A stretch of DNA of 64,000 nucleotides from Bordetella genomosp. 11 (GTDB taxonomy: Bacteria; Pseudomonadota; Gammaproteobacteria; Burkholderiales; Burkholderiaceae_B), in assembly GCF_002261215.1 (NCBI RefSeq), contig NZ_NEVS01000001.1, positions 868,001 to 932,000 on the forward strand, given 5' to 3'. The notes under the pieces were generated by a model that did no database searches, was not told where the DNA came from, and saw only the letters and a list, made by a program, of their open reading frames with translations. Both the position numbers and the translations under genes were made by a program. This document shows, piece by piece, positions 54,473 through 63,482 of the stretch (the first letter of the stretch is position 1; each line of letters begins with the position of its first letter).

Positions 54473-55259
54473 AGCAGCGATGAGTGAAGCAACGGCAAGT
54501 GAATCGACGAACCGGCCCTTGTCCGGGCGGGTGGCCATCGTCACGGGCGCTGCCCGCAATATCGGCCGCGCCATCGCGGTGGAACTGGGGCGGCAGGGCG
54601 CCGATGTGGTGGTGAACGCGCAGCGATCGGCCGACGAGGCGCGTGAAACGGCCGCGCTGGTGGAGCAGGCCGGCGGCAGGGCGCTGATGCATCTGGCCGA
54701 TATCTCGAATCCGGAAGGCGCGCAAAGCCTGGTCGATGCCGCGGTGGCGCGCTTCGGACGCATCGACATCCTGGTGAACAACGCGGCGATCCGTCGCGAG
54801 TCCAGCTTCGACGAGCTGGACTGGGCGCAATGGCGCGAGGTCACCGGCGTGATCCTGGACGGTGCCTATCTGTGCGCGCACGCCGCCGCGCCCTGGCTGC
54901 GGCGCTCTCCGGCGGGCGCCATCGTCAATATCGGCGGCATGTCCGCGCACGGCGGGTCGGCCGGCCGCGCCCATGTGATCGCCGCCAAGATGGGGCTGGT
55001 CGGGCTGACGCGCGGCCTGGCCCACGACCTGAGCGGCGACGGCGTGACGGTGAACTGCGTGGTGCCCGGTTTGATCGATACGGCGCGCGGACATTCCGCG
55101 CAAGGGACGCCGGCGCATCACGCGAAGCATTCGACGCTGCTGGGACGGCGCGGCACCCCGCAAGAGGTGGCCGATCTGGTGGCGTTCCTGTGCGGGCCCA
55201 AGGCGCGCTATCTGACCGGGCAGACGATGCACGCGAACGGCGGCGCCTATCTGGGCTAG
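54465..55259 (+). CDS. Short-chain dehydrogenase with altered YxxxK site
   Basis: This 264-residue protein has the NAD(P) site VTGAARNIGRAI at 26-37, NNAA at 105-108 and Ser 160 in the expected region. The catalytic site reads HVIAAK: Lys 175 is present, but the -4 position is Val 171, with His 170 beside it in place of Tyr. His may act in proton transfer, or the protein may have another role. It overlaps the MFS stop by 8 bases and precedes a Bug receptor gene by 45 bases. Confidence 0.88.
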   Translation: MSEAAMSEATASESTNRPLSGRVAIVTGAARNIGRAIAVELGRQGADVVVNAQRSADEARETAALVEQAGGRALMHLADISNPEGAQSLVDAAVARFGRIDILVNNAAIRRESSFDELDWAQWREVTGVILDGAYLCAHAAAPWLRRSPAGAIVNIGGMSAHGGSAGRAHVIAAKMGLVGLTRGLAHDLSGDGVTVNCVVPGLIDTARGHSAQGTPAHHAKHSTLLGRRGTPQEVADLVAFLCGPKARYLTGQTMHANGGAYLG

Positions 55260-55304
55260 CCGTGGACGACGGCCCGGCGACACAAGGATTTTCCAGGAGA
55301 CGAC

Positions 55305-56294
55305 ATGAAGATGGTACTTACCCCCGCGCGCATCGCGGCACGCGCGTGTTTGGCGCTGGCGTTCGGCATGGCCGCGCAGGCCGCCCACGCGCAGGCCGAT
55401 TATCCCAACCATAAAGTCCGGGTGATCGCGCCGCAGGGGGCCGGCGGGGGCGTGGACGTGGTCGGCCGCCTGCTGACGGAGCAGCTTTCCCAGCGGCTGG
55501 GGCAATCGTTCTATATCGAGAACCAGGGTGGCGCGGGCGGCATCATCGGGGCGTCCGATACGGCGCGCGCCACGCCGGACGGCTACACCCTGATGATCGC
55601 TTACGTCGGCACGCACGGCACCAATCCCGCCGTGCGCAAAACCCCCTACGACGCCGTGAAGAGCTTCACGCCGGTCGCCATGATCGGCGGCACGGCGAAC
55701 ATGCTGCTGGTCGGACCGCACCTGGATGTGAAGACGCTGAAGGATTTCGTGGCCTACGCCAAGCAGAATCCGGACAAGCTGAGCTACGGCACCTCGGGCA
55801 ACGGCACGCTGAATCATCTGGCGATGGAAGAGTTCAAGCATGTGGCCGGCTTCAATGACCTGTCGGTGCCGTACAAAAGCATGAGCGAGGCCCTGACCGA
55901 CGTCATCGGCGGCCGCGTGCAGACGGTGTTTCCCGGCGTGGCGGCGGGATTGCCCGCGGTGCGGTCGGGCAGGGTGACGCCGCTGGCCGTTACCGGCGAG
56001 AAGCGCCAGGCCGTCCTGCCGGACGTGCCGACCTTCCAGGAGCTGGGCTATCCCACGATGCAGGCGCTGACCTGGTATGGCGTGGTCGGCCCCGCCCACA
56101 TGCCGCAGGCCGTGACGGACAAGCTGAACGCGACGGTCAACGACATCCTGAAGTCGGCCGAGTTCCAGCAGAAGCTGCAGCAGATCGGTATCGAGCCGAT
56201 GCCGATGACCCCGTCCCAGTTCGGCGACTACATCGCCAAGGAAGTACGCACGTGGACGCAAGTCGCCCACGACAGCAACATCAGCATCGATTGA
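55305..56294 (+). CDS. Bug-family tripartite tricarboxylate transporter receptor
   Basis: This 329-residue periplasmic protein has a signal peptide (ARACLALAFGMAAQAAHAQA) and the Bug pattern YPNHKVRVIAPQGAGGGVDVVGRLL, then NQGGAGGIIGASDTARATPDGYTLM. It is the third orphan Bug receptor of the window. It sits inside the MFS-SDR-Bug-PrpD run, so its ligand is probably the substrate of that run. The coexistence of an MFS carrier and a Bug receptor is slightly redundant. Confidence 0.9.
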   Translation: MKMVLTPARIAARACLALAFGMAAQAAHAQADYPNHKVRVIAPQGAGGGVDVVGRLLTEQLSQRLGQSFYIENQGGAGGIIGASDTARATPDGYTLMIAYVGTHGTNPAVRKTPYDAVKSFTPVAMIGGTANMLLVGPHLDVKTLKDFVAYAKQNPDKLSYGTSGNGTLNHLAMEEFKHVAGFNDLSVPYKSMSEALTDVIGGRVQTVFPGVAAGLPAVRSGRVTPLAVTGEKRQAVLPDVPTFQELGYPTMQALTWYGVVGPAHMPQAVTDKLNATVNDILKSAEFQQKLQQIGIEPMPMTPSQFGDYIAKEVRTWTQVAHDSNISID

Positions 56295-56334
56295 CGCCGC
56301 CGCGCGTCATCCACCGATTTCGACAGGAAACAGC

Positions 56335-57714
56335 ATGTCCGAAGCAAGCAAGAACCCCGACGTATCGATATCCCAGCGGCTGGCGCGCGGCATCCTGGCC
56401 GCGCGGCCGGAGAACGCCCCCGGCGCCCGCGAAACCGGCCGGCGCATGGTGCTGGATATCGCCGGCATCTGCATCGCGGCGCGCGAGCAGCCGTATGTGG
56501 CGGCGGCCATCGCGTCCATCGACGCGGATGGCCCATGCACGGTGCTGGGCCATGCCCGCAAGCTGGGCGTCGAAGGCGCCGCCTTCGTGAACGGCATCGC
56601 CGCCCATGGCGAGGACTTCGACGACACCTTCGAGGGCGGCCCGGTGCATGCGGGCGTGGTGATCGTGCCCGCGTTGATCGCGGCGGCGGAACGCCATGGG
56701 TTTTCCGGGCAGGACTTCCTGCGCGGATTGGCCATCGGTTCCGAGATCATGTGCCGCCTGTGCGCGGTGGCGCCGACCAAGGTACACAAGGCCGGCTTTC
56801 ATCCGACGGCGGTGTTCGGCGTGATGGGCGCCGTGGCCGGCATCGGCGCGGCGCTGCGGCTGACGGAGCAGCAACTGGTCGATGCCTTCGGCATCGCGGG
56901 CAGCATGGCATCGGGCATCATCGAATACCTGGCCGATGGCTCGTGGACCAAGCGCATGCATCCCGGTTGGGCCGCGCAGTCGGGCTATCGCGCGGTGCGG
57001 CTGGCTTTGGAAGGCTTCAAGGGGCCGCGCACCGTGTTCGAAGGTTCGCACGGCCTGTTCCATGGCTTCGCGAATACCCTGGCGGGCGACTTCGACGCGA
57101 TGATGGCGGGCTTCGGCGATACCTGGATCTGGCCGACCATCGCCTTCAAGCCCTATGCCTGCGGGACGATGTGCCATCCCTATATCGACTGCGCGCGCGA
57201 GTTCGGCAAGCTGGGCCTGGATCCCGCGTCCATCGCCAGCATCGAATGCGAAGCGGCGGAGGGCGTACTGCACCGCCTGTGGGAGCCCCTGGACCAGAAG
57301 CGCAGGCCGCCCAATGGCTATGCCGCGAAGTTCAGCGTGCCGTATGCGATCGCGGTGGCGATCGTGCGCGGCGATGCCGGGCTGCGCGAGTACGACGACG
57401 TGATCGTCAAGGACCCGGCCATCCTGGGCGTGGCTTCCAAGGTGTCGTATGTGGTGGATCCCCAGAATCCCTATCCGAAGCAGTTCACCGGCCATGTGCG
57501 GGTGAAGATGGCCGACGGCTCTGTGCATGAATTCCGCCAGGGCTACTTCAAGGGCGGCGCGGAACACCCGCTCAGCGATGAGGACCTGATCCGGAAATTC
57601 CAGGCGAATTGCGCGTATGGCGGCTTGACCGAGGCGGATGCGCGGGCGCTGCTGGCGCATATCGAGGGCGCCTTCGATCGCGCCTCGGTGGATTTTTCGT
57701 TGTGCAGCCGATAG
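56335..57714 (+). CDS. MmgE/PrpD family protein
   Basis: This 459-residue protein is the second PrpD-like enzyme in the window. Typical stretches are GAAFVNGIAAHGEDFDDTFEGGPVHAGVVIVPAL near 78-111, SWTKRMHPGWAAQSGYRAVRLALEGFKGP near 203-231 and KPYACGTMCHPYIDCARE near 271-288. Family members dehydrate, decarboxylate or isomerise small carboxylic acids; iminodisuccinate epimerase and cis-aconitate decarboxylase share the fold. ATG 56335 has AGGAAA upstream. It is last of the GntR-controlled run. Confidence 0.9.
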   Translation: MSEASKNPDVSISQRLARGILAARPENAPGARETGRRMVLDIAGICIAAREQPYVAAAIASIDADGPCTVLGHARKLGVEGAAFVNGIAAHGEDFDDTFEGGPVHAGVVIVPALIAAAERHGFSGQDFLRGLAIGSEIMCRLCAVAPTKVHKAGFHPTAVFGVMGAVAGIGAALRLTEQQLVDAFGIAGSMASGIIEYLADGSWTKRMHPGWAAQSGYRAVRLALEGFKGPRTVFEGSHGLFHGFANTLAGDFDAMMAGFGDTWIWPTIAFKPYACGTMCHPYIDCAREFGKLGLDPASIASIECEAAEGVLHRLWEPLDQKRRPPNGYAAKFSVPYAIAVAIVRGDAGLREYDDVIVKDPAILGVASKVSYVVDPQNPYPKQFTGHVRVKMADGSVHEFRQGYFKGGAEHPLSDEDLIRKFQANCAYGGLTEADARALLAHIEGAFDRASVDFSLCSR

Positions 57715-57742
57715 GGATCGCGTAGCGGCGCGGACGCGGGCG

Positions 57743-58744
57743 TCAATCGCGGGACAGCCGCAGCGACCGGTCCAGTCCGCGCATCAGCGGCAGCACGCCG
57801 TCGATATGCGGGCAGGGCACGCCGGCTTCCCGCGCGAATGCCTGCAACTGGCCCAGGATGGCTTCCACTTCGGTGGGGCGGCCGGCCAGGGCGTCCTGCA
57901 GCATGGACGGCCGCATGCCGCCTACCGGCTTGTTGCCGGCCGGGCCGCCGCGACGCAGCGCCGAGCGCGCTTCTTCGGCCTGGTCCTCGACATGGTTGCC
58001 CTGAGCGGCGGCGATGGCCACGAGTTCGGCGATGATGCCATCGCCGATGGCGAGCAATTGCGGATCGCTGGCCAGTTCATTGGAGGGCAGCCGCGTCAGG
58101 GCGCACAGCGGGTTCAAGGCGGCGTTGCGCATCAGCTTGGACCAGACTTCGCGCCGCAGGTCCGCCGGCGCCTCCGCGCCGAGGCCGGCGTGGCGCATCA
58201 GTTCGATGGTGGCGCGCAGCCGCGCGCTGTCCGCGCCATCCGGTTCACCCAGCAGCCAGCGGTTCGGTCCGGTATGGCGCACCACGCCCGGCTCGATGAC
58301 TTCCGTGGGCGCATACACGACGCAGCCCAGCACGCGTTGCGGGGTGAGCGTGTTCCATAGCGCGCCGTCCGGATCCAGCAAGGGCAGGGGGCCGGGATCG
58401 GGCAGGCCATGCTTCCACCACCACGTCAGGCCGTTGGTGACGAAGACCGCGTGGCCGCCGGGCTTGAGCAGGACGGCGATGGCGGAGGCGGCGGCCGGCA
58501 GCGCGTAGGCTTTCAGCGTCACGAAAACGATATCCTGCGGCGGCAGGTCTTGCGGCCGGTCCACGGCATGCGCGGGGCGCGCGGCAATGTCGCCGCCGGT
58601 GGAGAGCACGCGCAGGCCATGGGTCTGGATGGCCGCCAGATGCGCGCCGCGCGCGATCACGGATACTTTCGCCTGCCCGTCGGCGGCCAGCCGCGCCGCC
58701 ATGAAACCGCCGATGGCGCCCGCGCCGAAAACGCATACGTCCAT
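57743..58744 (-). CDS. 2-dehydropantoate 2-reductase-like protein (ApbA/PanE family)
   Basis: This 333-residue protein starts MDVCVFGAGAIGGFMAARLAADG, the NADPH-binding loop, and has FVTLKAYALPAA near 75-86, FVTNGLTWWWKHG near 103-115 and the family Lys/Asn region VWSKLMRNAALNPLCALT near 190-207. PanE reduces ketopantoate to pantoate, but many members act on other keto acids; a housekeeping role is unlikely in this context. AGGAG precedes ATG 58744. It converges on the PrpD gene and is divergent from the DHA2 exporter. Confidence 0.9.
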   Translation of the reverse strand: MDVCVFGAGAIGGFMAARLAADGQAKVSVIARGAHLAAIQTHGLRVLSTGGDIAARPAHAVDRPQDLPPQDIVFVTLKAYALPAAASAIAVLLKPGGHAVFVTNGLTWWWKHGLPDPGPLPLLDPDGALWNTLTPQRVLGCVVYAPTEVIEPGVVRHTGPNRWLLGEPDGADSARLRATIELMRHAGLGAEAPADLRREVWSKLMRNAALNPLCALTRLPSNELASDPQLLAIGDGIIAELVAIAAAQGNHVEDQAEEARSALRRGGPAGNKPVGGMRPSMLQDALAGRPTEVEAILGQLQAFAREAGVPCPHIDGVLPLMRGLDRSLRLSRD

Positions 58745-58920
58745 GTCTTTTTTGCTCCTGGCGCGCGAGGCGCGATCGACGGGAGAGCGGCGCTGCCGGC
58801 GGCGCGATACAAGGCCTGGATCCGGCCCTGGCCGGCGCCGGGGAAAGCCGCGAATTGCCAGAATAGCAGGACGGGCCTCGCGGTTCCGGCGCATGGCGGG
58901 ACATGCTACCGTCACGAGCG

Positions 58921-60474
58921 ATGACTTCGGATCCCGCCACCCCCTGCGCGCCGTCCGCCAGGCCTTTCCTGCTGGCGGCGACCATCCTGGCGTCGTCGAT
59001 GGCCTTCATCGACAGCATCGTGGTGAACGTCGCCCTGCCGGCGATCCAGGGGGAGTTTCATGCGGGCTTTGAAGTCCTGCAGTGGGTGGTCAACGGCTAT
59101 GCGCTGATTCTGGGCGCGCTGATCCTGATGGGCGGTGTGCTGGGCGACCGTTATGGGCGCCGGCGGGTTTTCACGACCGGCATCGTGCTGTTCGCGCTGG
59201 CGTCGCTGGCCTGCGCGCTGGCGCCGTCGGCTGGCGCGCTGATCGCGGCGCGCGCGCTGCAAGGGCTGGGCGGCGCGCTGCTGGTGCCGCAAAGCCTGGC
59301 CATTATCGCCGCCGCGTATCCGAAGAACATACGTGGACGGGCGGTGGGCATATGGGCCGCGGCCGCGGCGCTGACCACGGTGTCGGGGCCTGTCCTGGGC
59401 GGTGTATTCATCGACCTGCTGTCCTGGCGCGCGGTGTTCTGGATCAACCTTCCGCTGGCGCTGTTGGCCGTCGCCCTGACGCTGCGCTTCGTCCCGGAAA
59501 CCTACGGCGCGATTCGCGGCGCCACGGACTGGCTGGGCGGCTTGCTGGTCACGGCGGGGCTGGCGCTGGTGATCTACGCGGCCGGCGAATTGCCGCAGGC
59601 GCATCAGGGTCGCGGCGCGCTGCTGGCCGTGCTCGCGGCCGGCGTGTTGACGCTCGCCGCCTTCGTGGTCCACGAAGCGGGATCGCGCGCGCCGCTGGTG
59701 CCCTTGTCCATCTTCCGGTCGCGGGTGTTCAGCGCCACCAACGGGATCACCGTGGGCCTGTATTTCGCGCTAAGCGTGGTGTTTTTCCTGCTGCCTTATA
59801 CGCTTATCCAGGTGCATGGCTATAGCGGGTTGCAGGCGGGGACCGCGCTGATCCCCTTTGGATTGGTGATGGGTTTGTTGTCGCCGCTGGCCAGCAGGCT
59901 GGGAGATCGCTGGGGACTGCGCGCGACCTTGAGTACCGGCGCGGGCCTGGTCACGGCCGGATGCATGGCCTTCGCGATCGTCGAAGGGCGCGGCGCGATC
60001 GACTATTGGACAGGCTATCTGCCGGCCTTGCTGCTGATGGCGGTCGGCATGACGATCAGCGTCGCGCCGCTGACCACCGCGGTGCTGAGTTCCGTCGCCG
60101 ACGAGGAATCGGGTGTCGCCTCCGGCATCAACAACGCCGTCAGCCGTATTGCCGGCGTGCTCGCCGTTGCGGCGGCGGGCATGATTTCGCTGGTGTCCTT
60201 CCCGTATTACCTGTTCCATCGCCTGGCGCAGGCGGCTGTCGACGACGGTACGCGCGCGGCCCTGTTGGCGGGAGCCTCCAGGCTGGCGGCCCTGCGCGCG
60301 CCGGATACGGCGGCGCCGCACACGGCGCAGATGCTGCATGGCCTGATCCTGGACGCCTACGTCGGCAGCTACCGCACGGGCATGGCGGTCGCCGCCATCG
60401 CGGCGCTGACGGCCATGGCGATCGCGCTGCGTTATCTGCCCGCGCGGGTGACGCCGGGGATGGGCGGCAGATAG
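58921..60474 (+). CDS. MFS drug exporter, DHA2 (14-helix) type
   Basis: This 517-residue protein has about 14 hydrophobic segments and DHA2 motifs: FIDSIVVNVALPAIQGEF near 28-45 (motif D1), GVLGDRYGRRRVFTTG near 73-88 (motif A) and LTTVSGPVLGGVFIDLLSWRAVFWINLP near 149-176 (motif C). It would export drugs or other amphiphiles in exchange for protons. There is no EmrA-type partner gene next to it. The start is ATG 58921; an in-frame ATG at 58903 is possible. Confidence 0.9.
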   Translation: MTSDPATPCAPSARPFLLAATILASSMAFIDSIVVNVALPAIQGEFHAGFEVLQWVVNGYALILGALILMGGVLGDRYGRRRVFTTGIVLFALASLACALAPSAGALIAARALQGLGGALLVPQSLAIIAAAYPKNIRGRAVGIWAAAAALTTVSGPVLGGVFIDLLSWRAVFWINLPLALLAVALTLRFVPETYGAIRGATDWLGGLLVTAGLALVIYAAGELPQAHQGRGALLAVLAAGVLTLAAFVVHEAGSRAPLVPLSIFRSRVFSATNGITVGLYFALSVVFFLLPYTLIQVHGYSGLQAGTALIPFGLVMGLLSPLASRLGDRWGLRATLSTGAGLVTAGCMAFAIVEGRGAIDYWTGYLPALLLMAVGMTISVAPLTTAVLSSVADEESGVASGINNAVSRIAGVLAVAAAGMISLVSFPYYLFHRLAQAAVDDGTRAALLAGASRLAALRAPDTAAPHTAQMLHGLILDAYVGSYRTGMAVAAIAALTAMAIALRYLPARVTPGMGGR

Positions 60475-60549
60475 GGCGGCGCGCGCACGCTGTCCGGGAT
60501 GCGCATGCGGCGTCGGCGCGGCGCGCGCCGTTGCCGCCGTGCCTGCATA

Positions 60550-61425
60550 TCAAGCCAGATCCCCTCGCGCGGCCATGGCCAGCGCGGCCAGCACCAGCAC
60601 GGCACCGGTGGCGCGGGCGACGCGCGTGCCGTTGCGCGGCAGGCGTTCGGCGGCAACGGCGACGGTGACGGCGATCATCGACGCCGGGTTCATGAGACCG
60701 GTCGCGAGCAATACCGCGGTCAGTCCGCAACAGGCCTGGATGCAGTGACCGCCCAGCCGCGTGCCGTAGCGCCATGCACGCCGCACGGGGGCCTGCGTGG
60801 CGAGGTCGATCGGCGCATCGCTGCAAAAGGCCAGATGGCGCGCTTTCCAGGCGGTGAGCTGCAACAGGCCAGCCGCCGCCACGATGCCCGGCACGGCGTA
60901 GGTGTCCGCGTGCGCCAGGACCGGCTGGTGCATGCGCAGGGCGGCCAGCGCCGCGCCCAGGGGATAAATGAAAACGCCCAGGCCGGCCCACACGGCAAGG
61001 TATCCGCACGCTGCCACTACGACGGCGCGGTCCGGATGAACCCGCGCGGCTGCCGCGCCGCCGGCGCCTATCGCCCGCCGATAGCGCCACAACGCGGGCG
61101 CCAGGACGGGCAGCATCATCGCTGCCATCATCGCGGTCCACATGGCCAGGAAGGAGAGGGCCGCGCCCGGCCATGTCTGTCCCGGCATGCGCAGCCACAT
61201 CGTCCCCGGCATCGATTCGCCGCACAGGGGCAGGCGTGCGATGGCAGGCAGCGCGATGTGCCATGCCGCTGTCAATCCCGCGCACGCCAGGAGCACCAGC
61301 GCGCAGCCGCCGAAGCGCCGATATGGCGGTGCCGCGCGCGCCGCCGCGGGAAGCCGCCATGGATGGCGTTTCGCGGTGGCTGCCTGTTGGACCGTTGCCG
61401 TGTCGTGCTTGCCTGTCGTGTCCAT
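60550..61425 (-). CDS. DUF2182 membrane protein
   Basis: This 291-residue protein has about seven hydrophobic segments and the DUF2182 (COG5486, predicted metal-binding) hallmarks: FLAMWTAMMAAMMLPVLAPAL near 92-112, CYLAVWAG-like GYLAVWAGLGVF near 146-157, and HLAFC followed by RYGTRLGGHCIQACCGLTAVLL near 220-241. The methionine- and cysteine-rich helices suggest metal handling. The function is unknown. It stands alone between the DHA2 exporter and the next plus-strand regulator gene. Confidence 0.87.
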   Translation of the reverse strand: MDTTGKHDTATVQQAATAKRHPWRLPAAARAAPPYRRFGGCALVLLACAGLTAAWHIALPAIARLPLCGESMPGTMWLRMPGQTWPGAALSFLAMWTAMMAAMMLPVLAPALWRYRRAIGAGGAAAARVHPDRAVVVAACGYLAVWAGLGVFIYPLGAALAALRMHQPVLAHADTYAVPGIVAAAGLLQLTAWKARHLAFCSDAPIDLATQAPVRRAWRYGTRLGGHCIQACCGLTAVLLATGLMNPASMIAVTVAVAAERLPRNGTRVARATGAVLVLAALAMAARGDLA

Positions 61426-61530
61426 CGATGCGCCCGCCCGTGTTCGCCGGCACTTCGTTCGATTGCCGGGCAGTGGTAGATTACGGACGCCCTGCCCGCG
61501 GCAGGGAGTGACAAATTTGGCGGAATCCTT

Positions 61531-62751
61531 ATGGAACAGCTGATCACGATGGCGGCGCGGGCGTTGGCGGCGGGCGATCCGCTGGGTGCGCTGAACCGCG
61601 TCGCCCTATGCGAGGACGCGCCGGCGCTGGCCTTGCGGGGCCTGGCGATGGCGCAGCTGGGGGATTTCGCGCGCGCCAGGGCGCTATTGCGCCGCGCGGC
61701 CACGCGTTACGGCGGCCGCGATGCCGCGGCACGCGCGCGCTGCGTCGTGGCCGAAGCCGAGATCGCGCTGGTGTCGCGGGACCTGGCGTGGCCCGCCAAG
61801 GCGCTGGACGCGGCGCGGGCGACACTGGACGCGCATGGCGACCGCATGAATGCCGCGCACGCGCGGCACCTGGAGGTGCGGCGCCTGCTGCTGCTCGGCC
61901 GCCTGGACGAAGCCGACCGTGCCATTGCCGGCATCGATCCCACCGCCTTGAGCCCCGCTACCCGGGTGGCGCACGAACTCGCGCGCGCGGGCATCGCGAT
62001 ACGCAGGGTGCACGCCGGCGCGGCCCGCGATGCGCTGGTACGCGCGCGCCGCGCCGCGCGCAATGCCGGCATCCCCGCGCTGATGGCGGAAGTCGACGGC
62101 GCCGCGCGCGCGCTGCAGATCCCGGCCGCGCGCCTGGTGGCAGCCGGGGCCGAACGCCTGCTGCGGCTGGAAGAGGTGGAAGCGATACTGGGCTCGCGGT
62201 CCTTCATCGTCGATGCCTGCCGCCATGTCGTCGTCGAAGGCAACACCACGGTACTGCTGGCGACGCGCCCCGTATTGTTCACCCTGGCAAGGCTGCTGGC
62301 CCAGGCATGGCCGGCCGATGTCTCCCGGGACAGTCTCATCGAAACGGCGTTCCGGACGCGCCACGGCGACGAGTCGCACCGCGTGCGCCTGCGCGTGGAA
62401 ATCGGCCGCCTGCGCCGCGCGCTGCAAGGCCTGGCCGGCATCGACGCCACGCCGCGCGGGTTCCAGCTGACGCCGCGCGGCGGGCGCGACGTGGTGGTCC
62501 TGGCGCATCCCTCCGAAGAGCCGCACGCGGCGGTGATGGCGCTGCTGTCCGATGGCGAATCGTGGTCCAGCTCCGCGCTGGCGTTGGCGCTGGGCGCCAG
62601 CCAGCGCACGGTGCAGCGCGCGCTGGAAACCCTGGCCTCGCGCGGCAAGGCCCAGGCCGCCGGGCGCGGCCGCGCGCGCCGCTGGATGGCGCCGGCGCCG
62701 CCGGGCTACACGACAACCTTGTTACTCCCGCTGCCGCCCATCGTTGATTAG
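61531..62751 (+). CDS. TPR-like protein with two C-terminal winged helices, putative regulator
   Basis: I recognise no named family for the full 406 residues. Residues 1-200 are alanine/arginine-rich helices that look like degenerate tetratricopeptide repeats. Residues about 245-320 resemble the OmpR/SARP-type DNA-binding wing (VLFTLARLLAQAWPADVSRDSLIETAF, HRVRLRVEIGRLRRALQ, GFQLTPRG). Residues about 335-390 look like a second winged helix (HAAVMALLSDGESWSSSALALALGASQRTVQRALETLASRGKAQAAGRGRARRW). The beta-propeller gene follows after 48 bases and may be its target or partner. Confidence 0.7.
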   Translation: MEQLITMAARALAAGDPLGALNRVALCEDAPALALRGLAMAQLGDFARARALLRRAATRYGGRDAAARARCVVAEAEIALVSRDLAWPAKALDAARATLDAHGDRMNAAHARHLEVRRLLLLGRLDEADRAIAGIDPTALSPATRVAHELARAGIAIRRVHAGAARDALVRARRAARNAGIPALMAEVDGAARALQIPAARLVAAGAERLLRLEEVEAILGSRSFIVDACRHVVVEGNTTVLLATRPVLFTLARLLAQAWPADVSRDSLIETAFRTRHGDESHRVRLRVEIGRLRRALQGLAGIDATPRGFQLTPRGGRDVVVLAHPSEEPHAAVMALLSDGESWSSSALALALGASQRTVQRALETLASRGKAQAAGRGRARRWMAPAPPGYTTTLLLPLPPIVD

Positions 62752-62799
62752 CATCGGTCCATAAGAACCTATCGATTCCATGAACGAGGAGAGGACCCC

Positions 62800-63423
62800 A
62801 TGAAACAACCTGCCCGCATCATCCGTGAATTGGGGCCCTTTCCCGGCGTCAGCGCCGTGCACGGCGTGACCTACGACGGCGAGCATGTCTGGTTCGCGTC
62901 CGGGGATAAGCTGCACTGCGTGGACGCGCACAAGGGAACGACCCTGCGTACCATCGACGTCGAGGCCAATGCGGGCACCGCCTTCGACGGCAAGCATATT
63001 TTCCAGATCGCGGGCGACCGGATCCAGAAAATCGATCCGCGGACGGGGCATGTATCCGGCGCCATTCCGGCGCCGCCGGGCTGCTCCGGAATGGCATGGG
63101 CCGAGGGTTTCCTTTGGATCGCGCAGTATCGCGAGCGCAAAATCCATCAACTCGATCCCGCAACGGGGAAGATCCTGCGCACCATCGAGTCCAATCGCTT
63201 CGTCACGGGCGTGACCTGGCTGGATGGCGAGCTGTGGCACGGCACCTGGGAGGGCGACGCCAGCGACCTGCGGAAAATCGATGCCGCCACGGGCGAGGTG
63301 CTTACCCAGCTGGATCTGCCCGCCGGCACCGGCGTGTCCGGACTGGAGGCCGATGGGCGGGATTTGTTGTATTGCGGCGGCGGCAACAGCGGGACGATAC
63401 GAGTAGTGCGCCGCCCGGAGTGA
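62800..63423 (+). CDS. Small beta-propeller protein (Vgb/glutaminyl cyclotransferase-like)
   Basis: This 207-residue protein has short repeats of the propeller type: HGVTYDGEHVWFASGDKLHCVDAHKGTTLRTI, AFDGKHIFQIAGDRIQKIDPRTGHV, MAWAEGFLWIAQYRERKIHQLDPATGKILRTI, TWLDGELWHGTWEGDASDLRKIDAATGEVL. It looks like a five-bladed propeller, as in virginiamycin lyase or glutaminyl-peptide cyclotransferase, but is shorter. There is no signal peptide, so it is probably cytoplasmic. GAGGAGAGGA precedes ATG 62800. Confidence 0.75.
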   Translation: MKQPARIIRELGPFPGVSAVHGVTYDGEHVWFASGDKLHCVDAHKGTTLRTIDVEANAGTAFDGKHIFQIAGDRIQKIDPRTGHVSGAIPAPPGCSGMAWAEGFLWIAQYRERKIHQLDPATGKILRTIESNRFVTGVTWLDGELWHGTWEGDASDLRKIDAATGEVLTQLDLPAGTGVSGLEADGRDLLYCGGGNSGTIRVVRRPE

Positions 63424-63482
63424 TAACGGCGGCCGGCCCCGCCCGGTGAGGAATGGATCGGGGCCGGCGACGCGCGGGACGC

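Noticed and set aside
52721..54844. 707-codon minus-strand frame spanning the MFS and SDR genes
   Set aside because: It crosses two well-supported genes in antisense and reads as His/Arg/Gln-rich shadow.
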